NCBI GenBank assembly: GCA_019009955.1
Contig: CM032230.1
Coordinates: 130,314,501 to 130,378,500 of the forward strand
Reading direction: 5' to 3'
Length of the DNA stretch: 64,000 bases
Origin: Riptortus pedestris
Lineage: Eukaryota > Arthropoda > Insecta > Hemiptera > Alydidae
Shown: in pieces, positions 1 to 13,900 of the stretch
Layout: every line of letters begins with the position of its first letter
Numbering within the stretch: position 1 is the first letter of the stretch
Notes under the pieces: generated by a model
What the model saw: only the letters and a program-made list of their open reading frames with translations
Told to the model about the DNA's origin: nothing
Database searches by the model: none
Translations under genes and position numbers: made by a program

Positions 1-619
1 ACATCGGTTGTGTTTAAATTTATTTAATTTGTTTTTTCATTTATTAATTTTATTTGTAATTATCTTGCTACTTTCATAATTTTATTTTATTTTTTTTATT
101 ACACTTGATTATATGGTAAATAAACCATTAACCAATATATATTGCAAAAATATATTTAAACATAATCATACATGTAATATGCCATATGGCAACTGAACAT
201 GTACCCTAATAAATAACTTCTCATAAGGTTACTATGAGGAGAAAAACAGAAAAAGAAAGAAAGATTTGTTAATAATATTTACTCAAAACTATAAAATCTT
301 GACCATTTCTATCCATAAAGGTTTTTTGAATTTATGAATTTCAAAGGTCCACATTAATATGATTCACGACTGTTTTCAAATGAGCAGGTGTAGCTGTTAA
401 AAATTACATATACGATAAGAACAATTTATTGTTTTGATTTCGCTCATAATATTTAAGTACATTTCATTCTCTTATATCTGACCGTTTAGTTTTTAGCAGT
501 TTCCTTTAGAAAATAAGATATTGCCATAGGTTCCACGGACGATCTAAATCCGGGACCAACATGACTTTTCTGGATGCCAAAAAACACTATTCGTTCAAAT
601 TTGTGTGTGTTGGTGTGTA

Positions 620-625
<6 letters not shown>

Positions 626-698
<73 letters not shown>

Positions 699-716
699 CA
701 GTGAGAGAGAGAGAGT
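626..716. repeat. (GA)n microsatellite
   Basis: About 80 bases of nearly pure GA with a short GT-rich lead-in. The antisense reading gives Leu/Ser repeats that have no coding meaning. Confidence 0.95.
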
Positions 717-1302
717 GAGTGCGTGTGTTTCTATGTGCCCGTTAATGCGATAACCTTTGAAAAGAGAGTCCATTACCTTTGAAACACAGTTTACAAATTT
801 CCTTGACCAGTAAAACAGCTTAAGGTGGAAAGTTTAGAGAAAGGCGAAAGTACTAAAGAACAAGTCTTCAGTACCTACTACTTTTCAATATTTCAGTTAT
901 TATAATCTGTATTACATATAATATATATTGCATTGTAATAAATTATAAAATGAAAATACTACTATGATACCATTGATCCTCAACTACAAAATAATTTTCG
1001 TGTCGAGTTTCATGAAAATAGATTGAATTTAGGGATTGGTCCTGAATTATTAACAGCATTATGTCTGTTAATGCTCTAGTGGTCGAAATTGTTGTTTTAT
1101 CGTTACCAAACTCGATGTATAAGCGTTTTGTGTATAAATATAGATCAAGTTCGCTAACCGTTAGAATCGGGCCTGGAGGGGGGTTTAGGGGGGGAGAATT
1201 TGAAAAATTCGAAATTTCCCTGTTATTATACGCTGGATCGAAAAATTGTAAAGAACCAATCTTATTGAAAATTTAATGTTCTATAAATGTCGTTATGTAC
1301 GG

Positions 1303-1424
1303 TTTTAGCAGATTTCCCTTAAGGGAAATCAGCTATTGAGGTCGTACTCATGACGCGAGTTTTGAAATATTTCCTCAAATGTCCATCGATCCTACCCAGG
1401 AGATGACGAAAATGAGGTCCGTTC

Positions 1425-1471
<47 letters not shown>

Positions 1472-1957
1472 TGTTAACGCTCTAGCGGTCGTTTTTTTTG
1501 TTTGATCGTTACCAAACTTCATATTTAAGCGTTTTACGTAAAAAGAGAGATCAAGTTCGTTAATGGCTGAAATCAGACCAGTGGGAGGGGGGGGTTTAGA
1601 GGGGGGGATTTTTGAAAATTCAAAATAACTCCGTTATTATGCGTCGGATCGAAAAATTGTATAGAATCAATCTTATTGTAAATTAAATTTACTATAAATA
1701 TTGTTCTATACATTTATTCAGTACCTTGAATATTAACCGAGATATTTGCATTTGTATTGTGTGTGTGGTCGACGGAACCCCGCCATGTTCCGGACTCTCC
1801 GCCGAGAGCTCTGGTGGCCGTTTCCAGAACTATTCGTCCCTCGTGAATAGGTTTAGAGATCCCTTCCTACTACAGCTGTTATTAGGCGGATTTCTCTATT
1901 GTAAAACTTCACGTGGGAAATCTGCTTAGTTTACGCAGCCCCTGAGTGACGGACTTT
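1303..1957 (+). mobile_element. MITE-like element with GCAGATTTCCC ends
   Basis: Runs from TTAGCAGATTTCCCTTAAGGGAAATC to GTGGGAAATCTGCTTAGTTTACGCAGCCCCTGAGTGACGG. The ends share the inverted word GCAGATTTCCC/GGGAAATCTGC. No ORF of its own. It appears to sit inside an older copy of the same family (about 1055-1302 and 1958-2295). Confidence 0.65.
1429..1468. repeat. (AT)n microsatellite in a MITE
   Basis: About 20 AT units at the same internal site at which other copies of this family carry TA runs. Confidence 0.95.
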
Positions 1958-2919
1958 TTCAATATCTTGACTATTTACCAAGATATTTGCATTTTTTACA
2001 ATAGTTTTCGGTCTTCAGCAAACCCCCCTCCTACTCATGTCACATTAACAATAAGCTGTTATATTAAGAAACACTTTATTCGAAGCCTAAATACCAAATA
2101 TTGTTCTCATTGAAGTTTTACGTTTTAGGACAAATGCAAACACGTGATGGGAAATCTGGTTAGTTAACGTAGCCTCTGCGAGACATAATATTTTACTTAG
2201 AAATAAAACATTTGTGGTGGGATATCACAAGTGCCTTATAACATCACGTGGGAAATCTGCTAAGTTTACGCAATCCCTGGGTGACGGACTTCTTCCCTTT
2301 TCTTGCCGTTTTGTGTCTCTAACTGGTGGGTTGGGGGTTATTTTTATTTGTAATATATTTTAAAACTCATAAATAAAATAATATACATTTGAACCAGTAC
2401 TCTGAATTAAATTTCAAAATGTAATTTACCGTAAAATGTAAATTTATCCATTTTATTTTTACCCCTTTGAGAGTCATACTTCCAGAAAGATGTTTTATTG
2501 CGAGCCATAACTTTTCTTCTTCTTAGCGGAGCTATAACTTGAAACAGGGAGAGCTATAGTACCACTCCCCGGGAGGCACTAGATAGCAACATCGCCCCTA
2601 ACTTATTTCAGAGTTACTTCGAGCCACAGCTATACCGTGACCTGTGTTTACGGCCCCCGTCTTAATAGTCCAGTCATGAATGAAACTCTACCTACTTACT
2701 AAACATAAGTATTAACCTTATGGCGTACGTAATTTCCCCTTTACGCCGTTTACAGTTTTATGAAATATTTGGAGAAACACGGAATAAAAGGTCGATAGTA
2801 GCTGCCTCACTCAATTGTAGCGGAATTGTATTTCAGTAGTGCATTGAAAATATATGGATAATATTTACTGCAGGATGCCACATGAGAAATCTGCTTAAAG
2901 GACGCTCCAACTGCTGTTT

Positions 2920-4550
2920 TAGCAGATTTTCCTAAACAGAAATCATCTATTGAAGTTGTACTCATCACGAGAAATTCGAAAACTTTCCTGTAACGCTCTA
3001 CTGGTCAAAATGTTTGTTTAATCATTACCAGGGCTCAGGTTGGCCGCGCGAGTTAGGGCGTTGGTCTTAATCTCGTGTGGTAGACCCCTAGAGTGGCGGG
3101 TTCGATTCCCGCCCTGGGCATTGGTAATTTATTTAGTGACGGACTCATTAAATAAACTCCTTAGGCCCACCCTGGCTAGAAAAGGGTGGTAACCTATAGA
3201 TAACCCGTCCCGATTAGCCACAGTTGCATAAAGTGGACGTAAATAATAATAATCGATACCAAACTCAATATTTAATAATTGTATACAAGATCAAATTCGT
3301 TAACGGTTAAAATCCGACCAGGGTGGAGGGGGAGGGGTAGAGGGCGAATTTCGAGAACTGAGAATATCTCTATTATGGGTCGGATGAGAAATTTTATTGA
3401 GTCAATTCTATTGCAAATGACATTTTCTATAAATGTTGTAATGTACGTGTTTTTTCTATAATAAATATTAACCGAAAAATGCAATATTTTAGTTTTAGGT
3501 CATCAATAAATCCCCACTCCTATTGATGTCATATTAACAATAAGCAATAAACAATTTCCCTTAAGGAAAATCAGCTATTGAGGTTGCACTCATAGCGCGA
3601 TTTCCTAAAAAAAATCCTCAAATGTCCATCGATCCTGCCTTGTAGATGACGAAAATGAGGTCCGTTCAAAATGTTATATATATATATAGTTGCCTTGACA
3701 CTCTAGCTGTCGTAATTTTCGCTTGATCGTTACGAAACTGAATATTTAAACGTTTTATATAAAAACCAAGTTCATTAACGGCTGAAATCAGACTGGGGGA
3801 GAGGGGAATGGGACTTTTAGAAGGGAATTTTGGAAGTTCGAAATATTTCCGTTATTATACGTCGGATCGAAAAAGTGTATAGGGCAAATCTTGTTGCTAA
3901 TTAAATTTTCTATAAATGTTTTTATACACATTTCATCACTATCTCGATTATTAACCTAGATATTTGTATTTATTAGATTTCGGCCCTTGGTAAACCCCCA
4001 CTCCTATTAATGCCATAATAACAATAAGCTGTTATATAATGAAACACTTTATTCGAAGCTTTAATACAAGATATTGTTCTCATTAAACTTTTACTCTGTG
4101 AGACACATGCAAATATGTTATGTGATTACATCATCAAGTAAGATCTTAAGTTCTTGTCTCGATAATGTTTATTAGATCTATATCATAATCGATATTTAAC
4201 TGTTTCATTCAACAGTGAAGATCGTATTTGTTATTGGTTGAAACCAGACCTGGAATGGTGGGCGTTAGAAGAGGAGGGAATCTTCTTTACTATTAGTTGA
4301 ATCGTAAAATGAATCTTGAACTATTGATGTTTGAAAATTTTTATTCTTTGTTTTTTGTCGTAACTCAAGTATTAAGAGAGATATTCGTACTTCATTGTTT
4401 TCTGCTTTCAGTAACCCCCCCCCCTTCTACTCATCAATTTTCTCACATATAAATAGAGAATATGGGGTGAGATGAAAACACAAGTGTGTTATACCAGCAC
4501 GTCGGAAATCTGCTTAGTTTATCCAGCACCTGCGTGACAGACTTTTATGG
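2920..4550 (+). mobile_element. Nested MITE-like copies
   Basis: An outer copy starts at about 2921 (TTTTAGCAGATTTTCC), is interrupted by the SINE at 3031-3252 and by a second family member starting at 3555 (TTTCCCTTAAGGAAAATCAGC). Family ends with AAATCTGCTTAGTTTATCCAGC close the block at about 4545. This lies directly upstream of the first visible Pgant exon. Confidence 0.6.
3031..3252 (+). repeat. tRNA-derived SINE, copy in a MITE
   Basis: The 5' part folds like a Leu/Ser-type tRNA, with an A-box-like GTTGGCCGCGCGAG and a B box GGTTCGATTCCC. A family body follows (CACCCTGGCTAGAAAAGGG, GATAACCCGTCCCGATTAGCC) and a TAA-repeat tail. It interrupts a MITE copy between TCATTACCA and TACCAAACTC. 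Confidence 0.85.
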
Positions 4551-4587
4551 TGGGTTAAATTTATTATATGACGATGTATTGTTGCAG

Positions 4588-4901
4588 CGCACTTGAAAAG
4601 ACAACTAGAGGAGTACATGGCTATGTACCCTGTGGTGAAGATCATCCGAGCCCAGAAGAGGGAAGGGCTGATCAGAGCAAGGCTCCTAGGTGCCCGGCAC
4701 GCCAAGGGCCCTGTCCTCACATACCTAGACTCACACTGCGAGTGTGCTGAAGGCTGGCTAGAGCCCCTACTAGACAGGATAGCCAGGAACCCCAGCACTG
4801 TCGTCTGCCCTGTCATAGATGTTATAGACGACACCACTCTCGAGTACCACTGGAGGGATGCAGGGGGAGTCAATGTTGGAGGATTCGATTGGAACTTGCA
4901 A
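4588..4901 (+). CDS. Pgant exon: catalytic domain with DxH motif
   Basis: The exon follows a TTGTTGCAG acceptor and ends at a GTAAGT donor. It starts with the last two bases of a split codon, and its 104 full codons run from HLKRQLEEY to GGFDWNLQ. It contains the [23 protein letters not shown] stretch, in which DSH is the metal/UDP-binding DxH motif. No in-frame ATG start is implied; the upstream codons lie in an exon outside the window. Confidence 0.9.
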
Positions 4902-7900
4902 GTAAGTCCTATGTATTCATGAAAGAAGCAATACTTGGCAGTGCCCAGTGAAAGCTCATAAAAATTTAACTACGAAAATGTCACACCACATGGGGATAAC
5001 CCGAAAGAGAATAAAACCATAAACTAAAAAACTCTTACTAAGTAATCAGATTCTAAATGATCTCCAAGCTTACATAATTCAATATTTCCAATAATATATC
5101 AGTTACCCTTGGGGATGACCTCTAAGAGCTAGGTAAATTATTTAATTTTATGAAAATTACAAAGTTTTATAAGGAACTTTAAGTCTACATACAACATAAA
5201 ATATGATGTTTATGAATAAATGTAAATAGGTACATATTAGTATAAGTTCATGTATTTATCTGGATAAAAAAAAATTAAAAAAAGTAATGACAAATATACA
5301 TATTTTTAAAAAAAAGTGCTGAAAAAAATAAAGATAAAAAAATATATGTAATGTAGAAGAATAAATTTATTTATAGATAGCTGAAGAAATTTATAAATTA
5401 CAGGGAAATGTGAGAACTTGTTATGGATAAGAAATATTTTATGTTCTTTATTTGTTTATTCTATTTTTATTTTCTTATTTGTTATTTATTTTATTTTCCA
5501 ATAGTTGTTAAAAATATTGTGATTATTTTAACAACTTTTAAAGACTTATATTAATTTGTGTACAGGTATTATACACAACATGTAGTCAATAAACTACCTT
5601 CTCGTAGGGTTATATATATAAAAATTAAGAATAAAAAAAAGAAAAATAAATATTTAAATTTACAAAAAAAAATGTTCTTACCATTGTTAATAACATAAGA
5701 TAAACTAGATTTTGGAAGAATTGCCAGATGGCAAATAAATCAAAATTAAGACACAGGTTAAATTATAAATCTTATTTGTTTTTAGTTGGTGGTGAGGGTG
5801 ATGAATCATTAAAAAAAGAAAATGGTTTTTAGACTCCTTAATTATGGTGCTTTATAGTTTGTAGCTCTGTGGATGGGAATTTGATTCCCCAAAGCGCCAA
5901 GCGTTTATAAGAAATAAATTGTGAGGAGCCACAAAAAAGTAATTCTGATTAACCTAAAGTATAAACAATGATATAACAATGTTTAAAACTTAAATAAGCA
6001 CAATTTATTCACAGAATGCAGGTACTTATCCAAAACGAGAGTTGTAGATATTACGGGGGATGATAGCATAGTAGTTTTTCGCCCCAAAACAAACAAAACA
6101 ACTCAAAATATAAAATATAAGGTCATTTTTAAAAATGAAACATGTAATGTAATTTCAGATTCATTACAAGTGTTTTAAAAATAATATTCAATTGATCTGT
6201 ATACTCCAGGTAGGAGAAGGTCTTTAATCGCAAGTTGATTTCCCTTATAGGATATCTGCTAAGGGTCACTATCTCATGCTCAGAGCCCTGTGGCAAAATG
6301 GAACATGACATGAATATATCTATTAGTCCTAATTTAATCAAAATGTATAAAATAGAAAGGCTTAACAAAAAACAACTAATCAATATCTGTTATTTTAGTT
6401 AAGTATTTGATGTTAAATGGGACTATTATATCAACAGGCACTGATGATGGAGCCAGTACTCTGAAGATGCACTCTACCGTAAGAAACATTTTGTGAAGGA
6501 AAATAGACCTTGATTATTTATCCGGATAATTTGTTCTGGATAACATGCATTTCTTGCTCATGTTTAAATTGCTGATTAATTATAAATTTCTATAAGCTGA
6601 TCACAAGTGGAAAACTAGGTGTAAGGATAGTAATTCGAACTCTTGTGAATAATCATTGACTTTGTACCAAGCAGAATAATACATTTACATGTCTAAAGAT
6701 ACAGGTTATATTGAATACTAGAGCTAGGCACTCAAAATTATGAATAGTACATGTAGTTGTATGTTTTCAGGCCATATTTTATGTATTAAACCATGCTTTT
6801 TTAGCTCATATGTTTGATGATTTTGATATTCGAAGTCTGTTATGACTTAAATTACTATCATACTAGCTATTTTTCATTCTTTTTTCAGTTCAACTGGCAT
6901 GCGGTTCCAGAGCGAGAGAAGAAACGCCACCAAAATCCTGCAGAGCCTGTATATAGCCCTACAATGGCAGGAGGTCTCTTTAGCATAGATAAATTATTCT
7001 TTGAAAAACTGGGTACATACGACTCAGGATTTGACATATGGGGAGGTGAAAACTTGGAACTTTCCTTCAAGGTAATTCTTCAGATTCCTTTTTATGCAAG
7101 ACAATGAAGACGGGTGTTATTAACGGATTGAAATTTTATCAATTCGTAGAACAAAAAATATGAAACCCATTTCAAGAAGTGATTACTAGATCTGTAATAA
7201 AATATAGTTAAATATTTGAAATAACTCCTTCCTTGAATGAACATCTCAGACAACCTAATTTAGGATTTTAACAATGGACTTGTACACTTTCCGAAATATT
7301 TGTACACTTTAAATGTAGTCTCTACAGCTGAGTAAATGATGTTTTAATTTTGCTTAAATGGTTTTATGGGAAAATTTCATTGTAACGAAATTCTTCTTAA
7401 GCTCTTTATGGAAATAATAACATATGGATTAACATAACACTCAGAATCACCAAAAATATTTTGTGTTTTTTGTGTTGATGTATTTTTTCAAAAAAATATT
7501 CAAAACTTGAAATAATAATTCTTAGAGTTACTTATGAAACCTTAATTCTATTACAGACATGGATGTGTGGAGGAACACTAGAAATAGTTCCTTGCTCTCA
7601 TGTTGGCCACATATTCAGGAAGCGATCTCCATATAAGTGGAAGAGCGGAGTCAATGTCTTGAAGAGAAATTCTGTCAGGCTGGCTGAGGTCTGGATGGAT
7701 GAATATTCAAAGTATTACTACCAACGAGTCGGGAACGATTTGGTAAGATAACCGCGTCTGTGAAATACATTTCAGTAAATTAATTCATTTTTGTACCTTC
7801 AATTGTATTTGATCGGTAAAAGGGACTTGTGACACTATAATTCCCACCAATGTGAAATATGTGACATCAACAGTTTGTGAGTGATTTTTCACTTTCGTTT

Positions 7901-10900
7901 GTATTTTTCCTTCTACAGGGTGATTACGGAGACGTAAGCTCAAGAAAAGAGTTGAGGAAAAGATTGAACTGTAAATCATTCAAATGGTACCTGGATAATG
8001 TTTTCCCCGAGCTGTTTATTCCTGGAGATGCCGTAGCTTCTGGAGAGGTATGCAACATCAAGTATTTCGGGCCTTTTTTTGAGCGAATTACGTTGGATTC
8101 AATTGTTTTGTTTTTTTCTCATTCCGTTGAATTTAATAATCGGAATGGGAGGTTTAAACATGATACAATTATTAAAATTATCAATCAAGGAGTCCTCTCT
8201 TTTTATATTCTCTAGAACTCTTATTAACCAAAAGTTATTTTCTTTTATTCTTTGTTCTTTATAGAACAACTTTCTTTTTCAAATATTTCAATTATTAGAA
8301 AAATATGAGCTCCTTAAATATGCCTTAATTACTGGATGTCCTATTTAGTCTTGAATTTTTTAAATGAAGAAGTGAAGTATTCATTTTTCATTCATTGTTG
8401 TATTATATTTTATCCAATATTTAAACATTTCTAGAATTAAAGTCATTTTTGAACAAACTATTCATTATTTTCTATCATTTGCTAATAGCTTTTGACTAAT
8501 ATTTTGCAAATATCTCAGTGCAATTTTGACTATACTATTGTCATTAAAATGAGAAGGTAAACTACTTTTGTTTATCTCACTAATAAAAAAAGATAACAAA
8601 TTCACTTATTTGATTGTTTTCTTACAGTCTAACAGTTGAATGTTTTAACATCTTCATGATAATGTTATATTTCTGTATGAAAATGTTTAAAATCTGTTAT
8701 ATAGGTTAGAAATCTAGGTTACGGTGGGAAGACATGTCTGGACTCACCAGCAAGGAAAGCAAATCTCCATAAACCAGTTGGCCTTTATCCGTGCCACAAG
8801 ATGGGAGGAAATCAGGTTAAAATAATAATTTTTCTCTTCCCTTTCCAGCAAATGATCAATCAGGCGAAGGAAATTTGAGAAACAGGACACATTCCCTGCA
8901 CCGAATCACTTAGCACCTAAAGCTAGATCATAGCACCCGCTATCAATTTTTTTTTTATTTGTGTTTGTTTGTTTTGTTTTGTATTATTGTTGTGTTGTGC
9001 TGTGTGTTTTTACACCGTATTGTGTCTGCTAGATTCGAAATGAGCCATTCGATCGGTGTGTGGATTCGCCTTGCAAAGCAGAAGATCTGCACCAGCCTGT
9101 TGGACTGTGGCCATGCCACGGGCAGGGTGGGAACCAGGTACTCCTGTCCAGGCCACAACCCAAACACCAAGCGCTAAGCTTTCATGCACTCCCTTTCAAA
9201 CATCCCTCATCCCCTGGTCCAGGAACTACCCTTGCTTATTTTTGCATGTTGTGTACATATTTGTGTTTGCTTTGGACGATTTGAAACTAAATTTTCACTA
9301 TTAATTCTTAAAGAAATAATTTATTCAAAGTATATATAGTGTAATTCAGCCAGACACTGGCTTTTATAGTTCAATTATATGGATAATACGGAAATTAATG
9401 TTTAAGATTTGATCTTAACTTTTAATGTTACTCATATAGTCTGAAAATAAATATTTAAAAAATAGCTTTCTGAATAATATTAACAGATGATATAATTTGA
9501 ATATTCATTGCAAATTCTTCAATAATTATATTTGCAGGAAGTAAAACATGTGTGGAAATTTCACATCAATATATATTTTTATTTTATAATAAAAAAGAAC
9601 TGCAAATATATTAAAAATGGTTACTATAAATTAATTTGTAATGGGGGGGGGGGAGGGGGGCGAATAGATCTAGCAGTTTCAAAATGTACAAGGGTAAAGA
9701 AACAGTATAATTTACATTCTAATAAAGGTCCACAATAAAAATAAATAAGTAAATGAAGCAAGAATATATAATAATGCATCATAATTATATAATTTAAAAA
9801 AATTAAAATTCTAAAATTTATAATATAATATAATTACTTGATATAATATAATTATTCTAAAAAATGGTAGCTACTTCATTGAAGTATGTTAAAAAGTATA
9901 AAGAATCCTAAAAGAAAATTTTATGATTTTGGTTTTAAATCTCAATGAAAAAAAAGAAACATTAAATCAGTTGTTAATTTTAACCACCACTCAATGAATG
10001 AGAAGCAGTAGCTGAATGTGGTTAAATGGTTAGGTTCACAAGTAGTCTGTGTATCACAGCTTTTTGGTTCCTTTCTAATAATAAACCACAAAAAGTAGAT
10101 CTATCATGTCAGAAGGGAAGTCTTCAAATACCCAAAATGTATTATGATGATGGGGAGTACATAAAAAATTACTGACAACATTGGTATCTATTTGAAAATT
10201 CAATTATATGAAATGAATTTATGAAAAAAGGCCATCAATATAATAAATTTGTTTCCTAATATCGCTCTAGAACAAAATATTTAATTCCTAAAAATTAAAA
10301 AAATGGTGGTAAAAGTAATTTCTGTTTCGTGGACGTGGGTGAAGTTATTAACTTTTGAAAAGCACCTCTTATATCAATCCCTCATTTTATAGAATCCTTA
10401 TCCAATTGTGCAATTGCTAATGCTGAGTGTGTGCATCTTTGTTTGTACATTTTATTAATTGGCTATGGTTTCCTCCAGTTTTGTTGAATTCACTCTTCCT
10501 TTGTACAGCTCGTCTTAATTACTAATTCTTCTGCTTCAGTATGTTAGTAGTGTGTGTAACTGTGTATCACAACTGTAATATATTTATTTGCTTCATTATT
10601 TGTGCAATGGGTAAATGAGTCTTCATCTTAATGGTACCACTTTACAAATATTTGAGTTTGTTACATCTGAATGATAAAGAAGATCTCTTATTTCATTCTT
10701 TTATGCAATTTTACTTTCAGAATCTTTCTTAAATAAAAATGCTTGCCAAATCCGAAATAACATGTGGATGGTTTAAATAATACAAATTAAGAAAATAAGA
10801 TGAAAGGTGAATCAATGGTATTATTTCAAAATAAGAAAAGAACCAAAAGACATTTAATATTCAGGAGGGTAAGAAACTAGGTTACAGATAATGATCAAAT

Positions 10901-13900
10901 TAAAGGTAAGTGAGGTCAGTACTATCAAAACATGATAGCTTTAAAAGGCAGTAAGATGATTGAATTGAAAAGAATAGTACATAAAAACAGCGTAGAAAAA
11001 ACTGTTATCAAGGTAGGTAATGAAGTTTAATAAACAGTTTATATAAATGAAGATACAAGAGTGAATAATAACCTCCGAACAAAAGAATATGCTTATATTT
11101 AATTAAAATTCAACAACTTTTGGTGCATCAAAATAACATACTTTAATGAGCAGCTATTCTTAGAATGAATGCACATCTTGAGTATGTTCCTGGCTGGAGT
11201 AATCAACTGGTCACTTATTTTTATAACACGTTACAAGTCACAAAGTATGTACATCTATATACAGATATCATGCAGAAATTAACCTAGGTTGTTTGAGGAA
11301 GTGTCAAAATGGACAATCCGATTGAAATTTGAAAACCAACATTTTTTGTGATTACAATACTTCCTTCACTTTATACAAAGATATAAAAATTCAAAAAGTG
11401 TTTTCTATTCTGCAAAAGTGTATGTAAAGTTATTGCTCAGGAATTAATTATTTCTTAAATAATAATTACTTAATTTTTAGGATTGGGAAAATAATAATTA
11501 GTAATATTGATCATTTGCCCATTTCACAATTTAAAATATATGCGAAATAGCTACTGTGATACAGTATATTTATCAAGCCATTATAAAATGCACTATTATT
11601 AGTTTTGTATAATAAAGCTTATTATAGCTTTGAATCCTATATTTTCAGATTTGGTGAAGGTACTCATGTGTTTCTCAAGTTTTCTTTTATTCTATTAATA
11701 TTATACTGTAATTGTTACTGCTACTTATATTTTGATTTTGTTGTAAATATAAATACGTTTAGTATTAAATAATAGTGTAAGTTCTTATTAGTTTTATTTT
11801 AGAAATAATTTTATATTCTTAGTGATTTACATAAGGTATACAGAGCAATACATTTTTCGTGAGTAAATTTCTCCATTCTATAGATCGAAAAAAAATACTA
11901 AAAGCCTAATCTGACAGTTCTCCAAAAAGACAGTCTCATTTTCATCAATTAAATTAATTGGATAATAATCAGAAATGTGTGAAGTGAATTGTCACTAAAT
12001 GTATCACATATTTTCAGGTCAATCAAAATGCTTATTCTTTTATAGCTAATATGTCAATTTTAAACTCTGTATGGGAGAACATTTTTTTTAAACTACCATG
12101 GTGCTAATAAATGTAGTTAGATCCTTAATTAAAGGACCGCAGTATAGACAAACACAATTTTCTCTAAATACCACTAGATAGATTCATCAGAGTGGCAGTT
12201 CAAAAATCATTGCAAATGTATTTCAAATTTCTTCTCGATTTATTTGAAGGCAGATTATTGAGCATAGGGAAAAAGGGAGGCCCAAAAAGTCATTGTACGA
12301 GGATAATAAAAGGATTTCGGTGGGCAATAGTAATATGAAAAGAGCATCTCCAAACAAAACAGCCAGTTGCAACTTATAAAGCATAGTCTCTGAATCTTGA
12401 TAAAAAAAAGTTAACATAAAATAAAATTCTTAACTCTTTGTTTTTATCTCTTTTTTCCTTTATTTAGAAATATTCTATTGCAATAATTTTGGCTAACAAC
12501 GACCCTTCATTTTATTTGTTTTAAATGCTCTAAAACATTTTTTACATTTAAATTTTAAGTAATATATTAGTCAGGGGGTGGGGCGTAATCCAATGGGTAT
12601 CTAGTGTCTTCTTTCGGGTAAACATTTATGGGAAAGTATTCAAATTAAAACAGTTTCAGAAACTTTCAATGCTGTCAGGTACCCTTAAAATGATTTTAAA
12701 AATGTGTTCAAACATATTTATTTATAAGGATATTACTTTCCTAATTAGTACTGGATGCTGAGTAAAGAAGGGGAAATTCGACGAGATGAAGCCTGCCTCG
12801 ATTATGCTGGCCAGGATGTCATCCTTTATCCTTGCCATGGTTCTAAAGGAAATCAGCTTTGGCTCTATAATCATGAGGTAATGAATTTGTCTTTCATGAA
12901 TTGTGTAGCTTACAGAGGGCGATAAGCTTTAAAAAATTTGATGTTTAAAAAATATGTAGAATTTATGTAAGGTATTTGAATTAACACAATATTTTTCTTT
13001 CAATTTTTTGCTTCAAGCATATTACCATATAGGCCTATATGAAGGACCTCCTTACTGTTACCTTGAGCGAGGACAGTAGAGTAGGTCTAGGAAAGAGTGT
13101 ATATGAAAACTCTGAAGTGGGCACCACGTAACTTCAATTTAGTCCTACTAAATTAAATAAAACATTTGGTTGCGCTCCTTTTCAAAAAAATTCATTCGAA
13201 AGTGATATATAATATATTCAGTACAAGGCATTGGACCAAAAATATCCTAGACATAATTTATAAAACTTTTCATGATAAACACAACTGGATATATACGAAT
13301 TCTTTGAATATCTAATGTGTATAGAGAAGTTTGAATTTTTTTATTTTCTACTCCACTAAACCCTCCCCCTTAATCAATTTTGATCTAAAGAAGAGTTGGT
13401 GTACAATTACACATTACATCATTCTCATATATGAAATTTTAACATTCTAAGGCTAGCCGTTTTCGAGTTATGTGAGATGCATATGTATATACAGACACCA
13501 TGCCAAACTAGTGAAAATGGTAGGATTAAAACGGATAATCCATTGAAAGTCTTTGTGATTATATTACTTCCTCTCCTTCATACTAGGAAGTAAAAAACGG
13601 AAGTTGCTTTTCAGATGAAGTATTCATTTTATCTGGGCATGACCCCATGTTAATCTTTCCCACATTCGGGGAGTATGAGCATTAATTTGTACAACTAAAT
13701 GCATTTAATGGACTTTTCTAGCCTTGGTGGGATTTTGTGATTCCAACCCCAAATATTAATCGCATTTCCATAAACGAAGCATGTCAAGGAAACATTATGT
13801 TCTTGGCTTAATGGGTCCCTTTCACAATATATTTATGAGATTGTAAATAATATTTGGAAACGGAATCAAAAAATTCTTACATACTAGAAAATCCTGATTA

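Larger units (their letters stand above)
1..4587. other. Upstream Pgant intron or 5' flank, repeat-filled
   Basis: No exon of the missing catalytic N-terminal half was found here. Because the first exon starts mid-domain with a split codon, most of this is intron. Contents are MITE-like copies, one SINE and microsatellites. Confidence 0.7.

Noticed and set aside
486..773. 95-codon frame with Leu/Ser repeats
   Set aside because: It is the antisense reading of a GA microsatellite.
4514..4873. 119-codon minus-strand frame over the Pgant exon
   Set aside because: Antisense shadow; the plus strand encodes the conserved catalytic domain.
9056..9304. Plus frames extending past alternative exon B
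   Set aside because: Family similarity ends exactly at the GTACTC donor at 9138.
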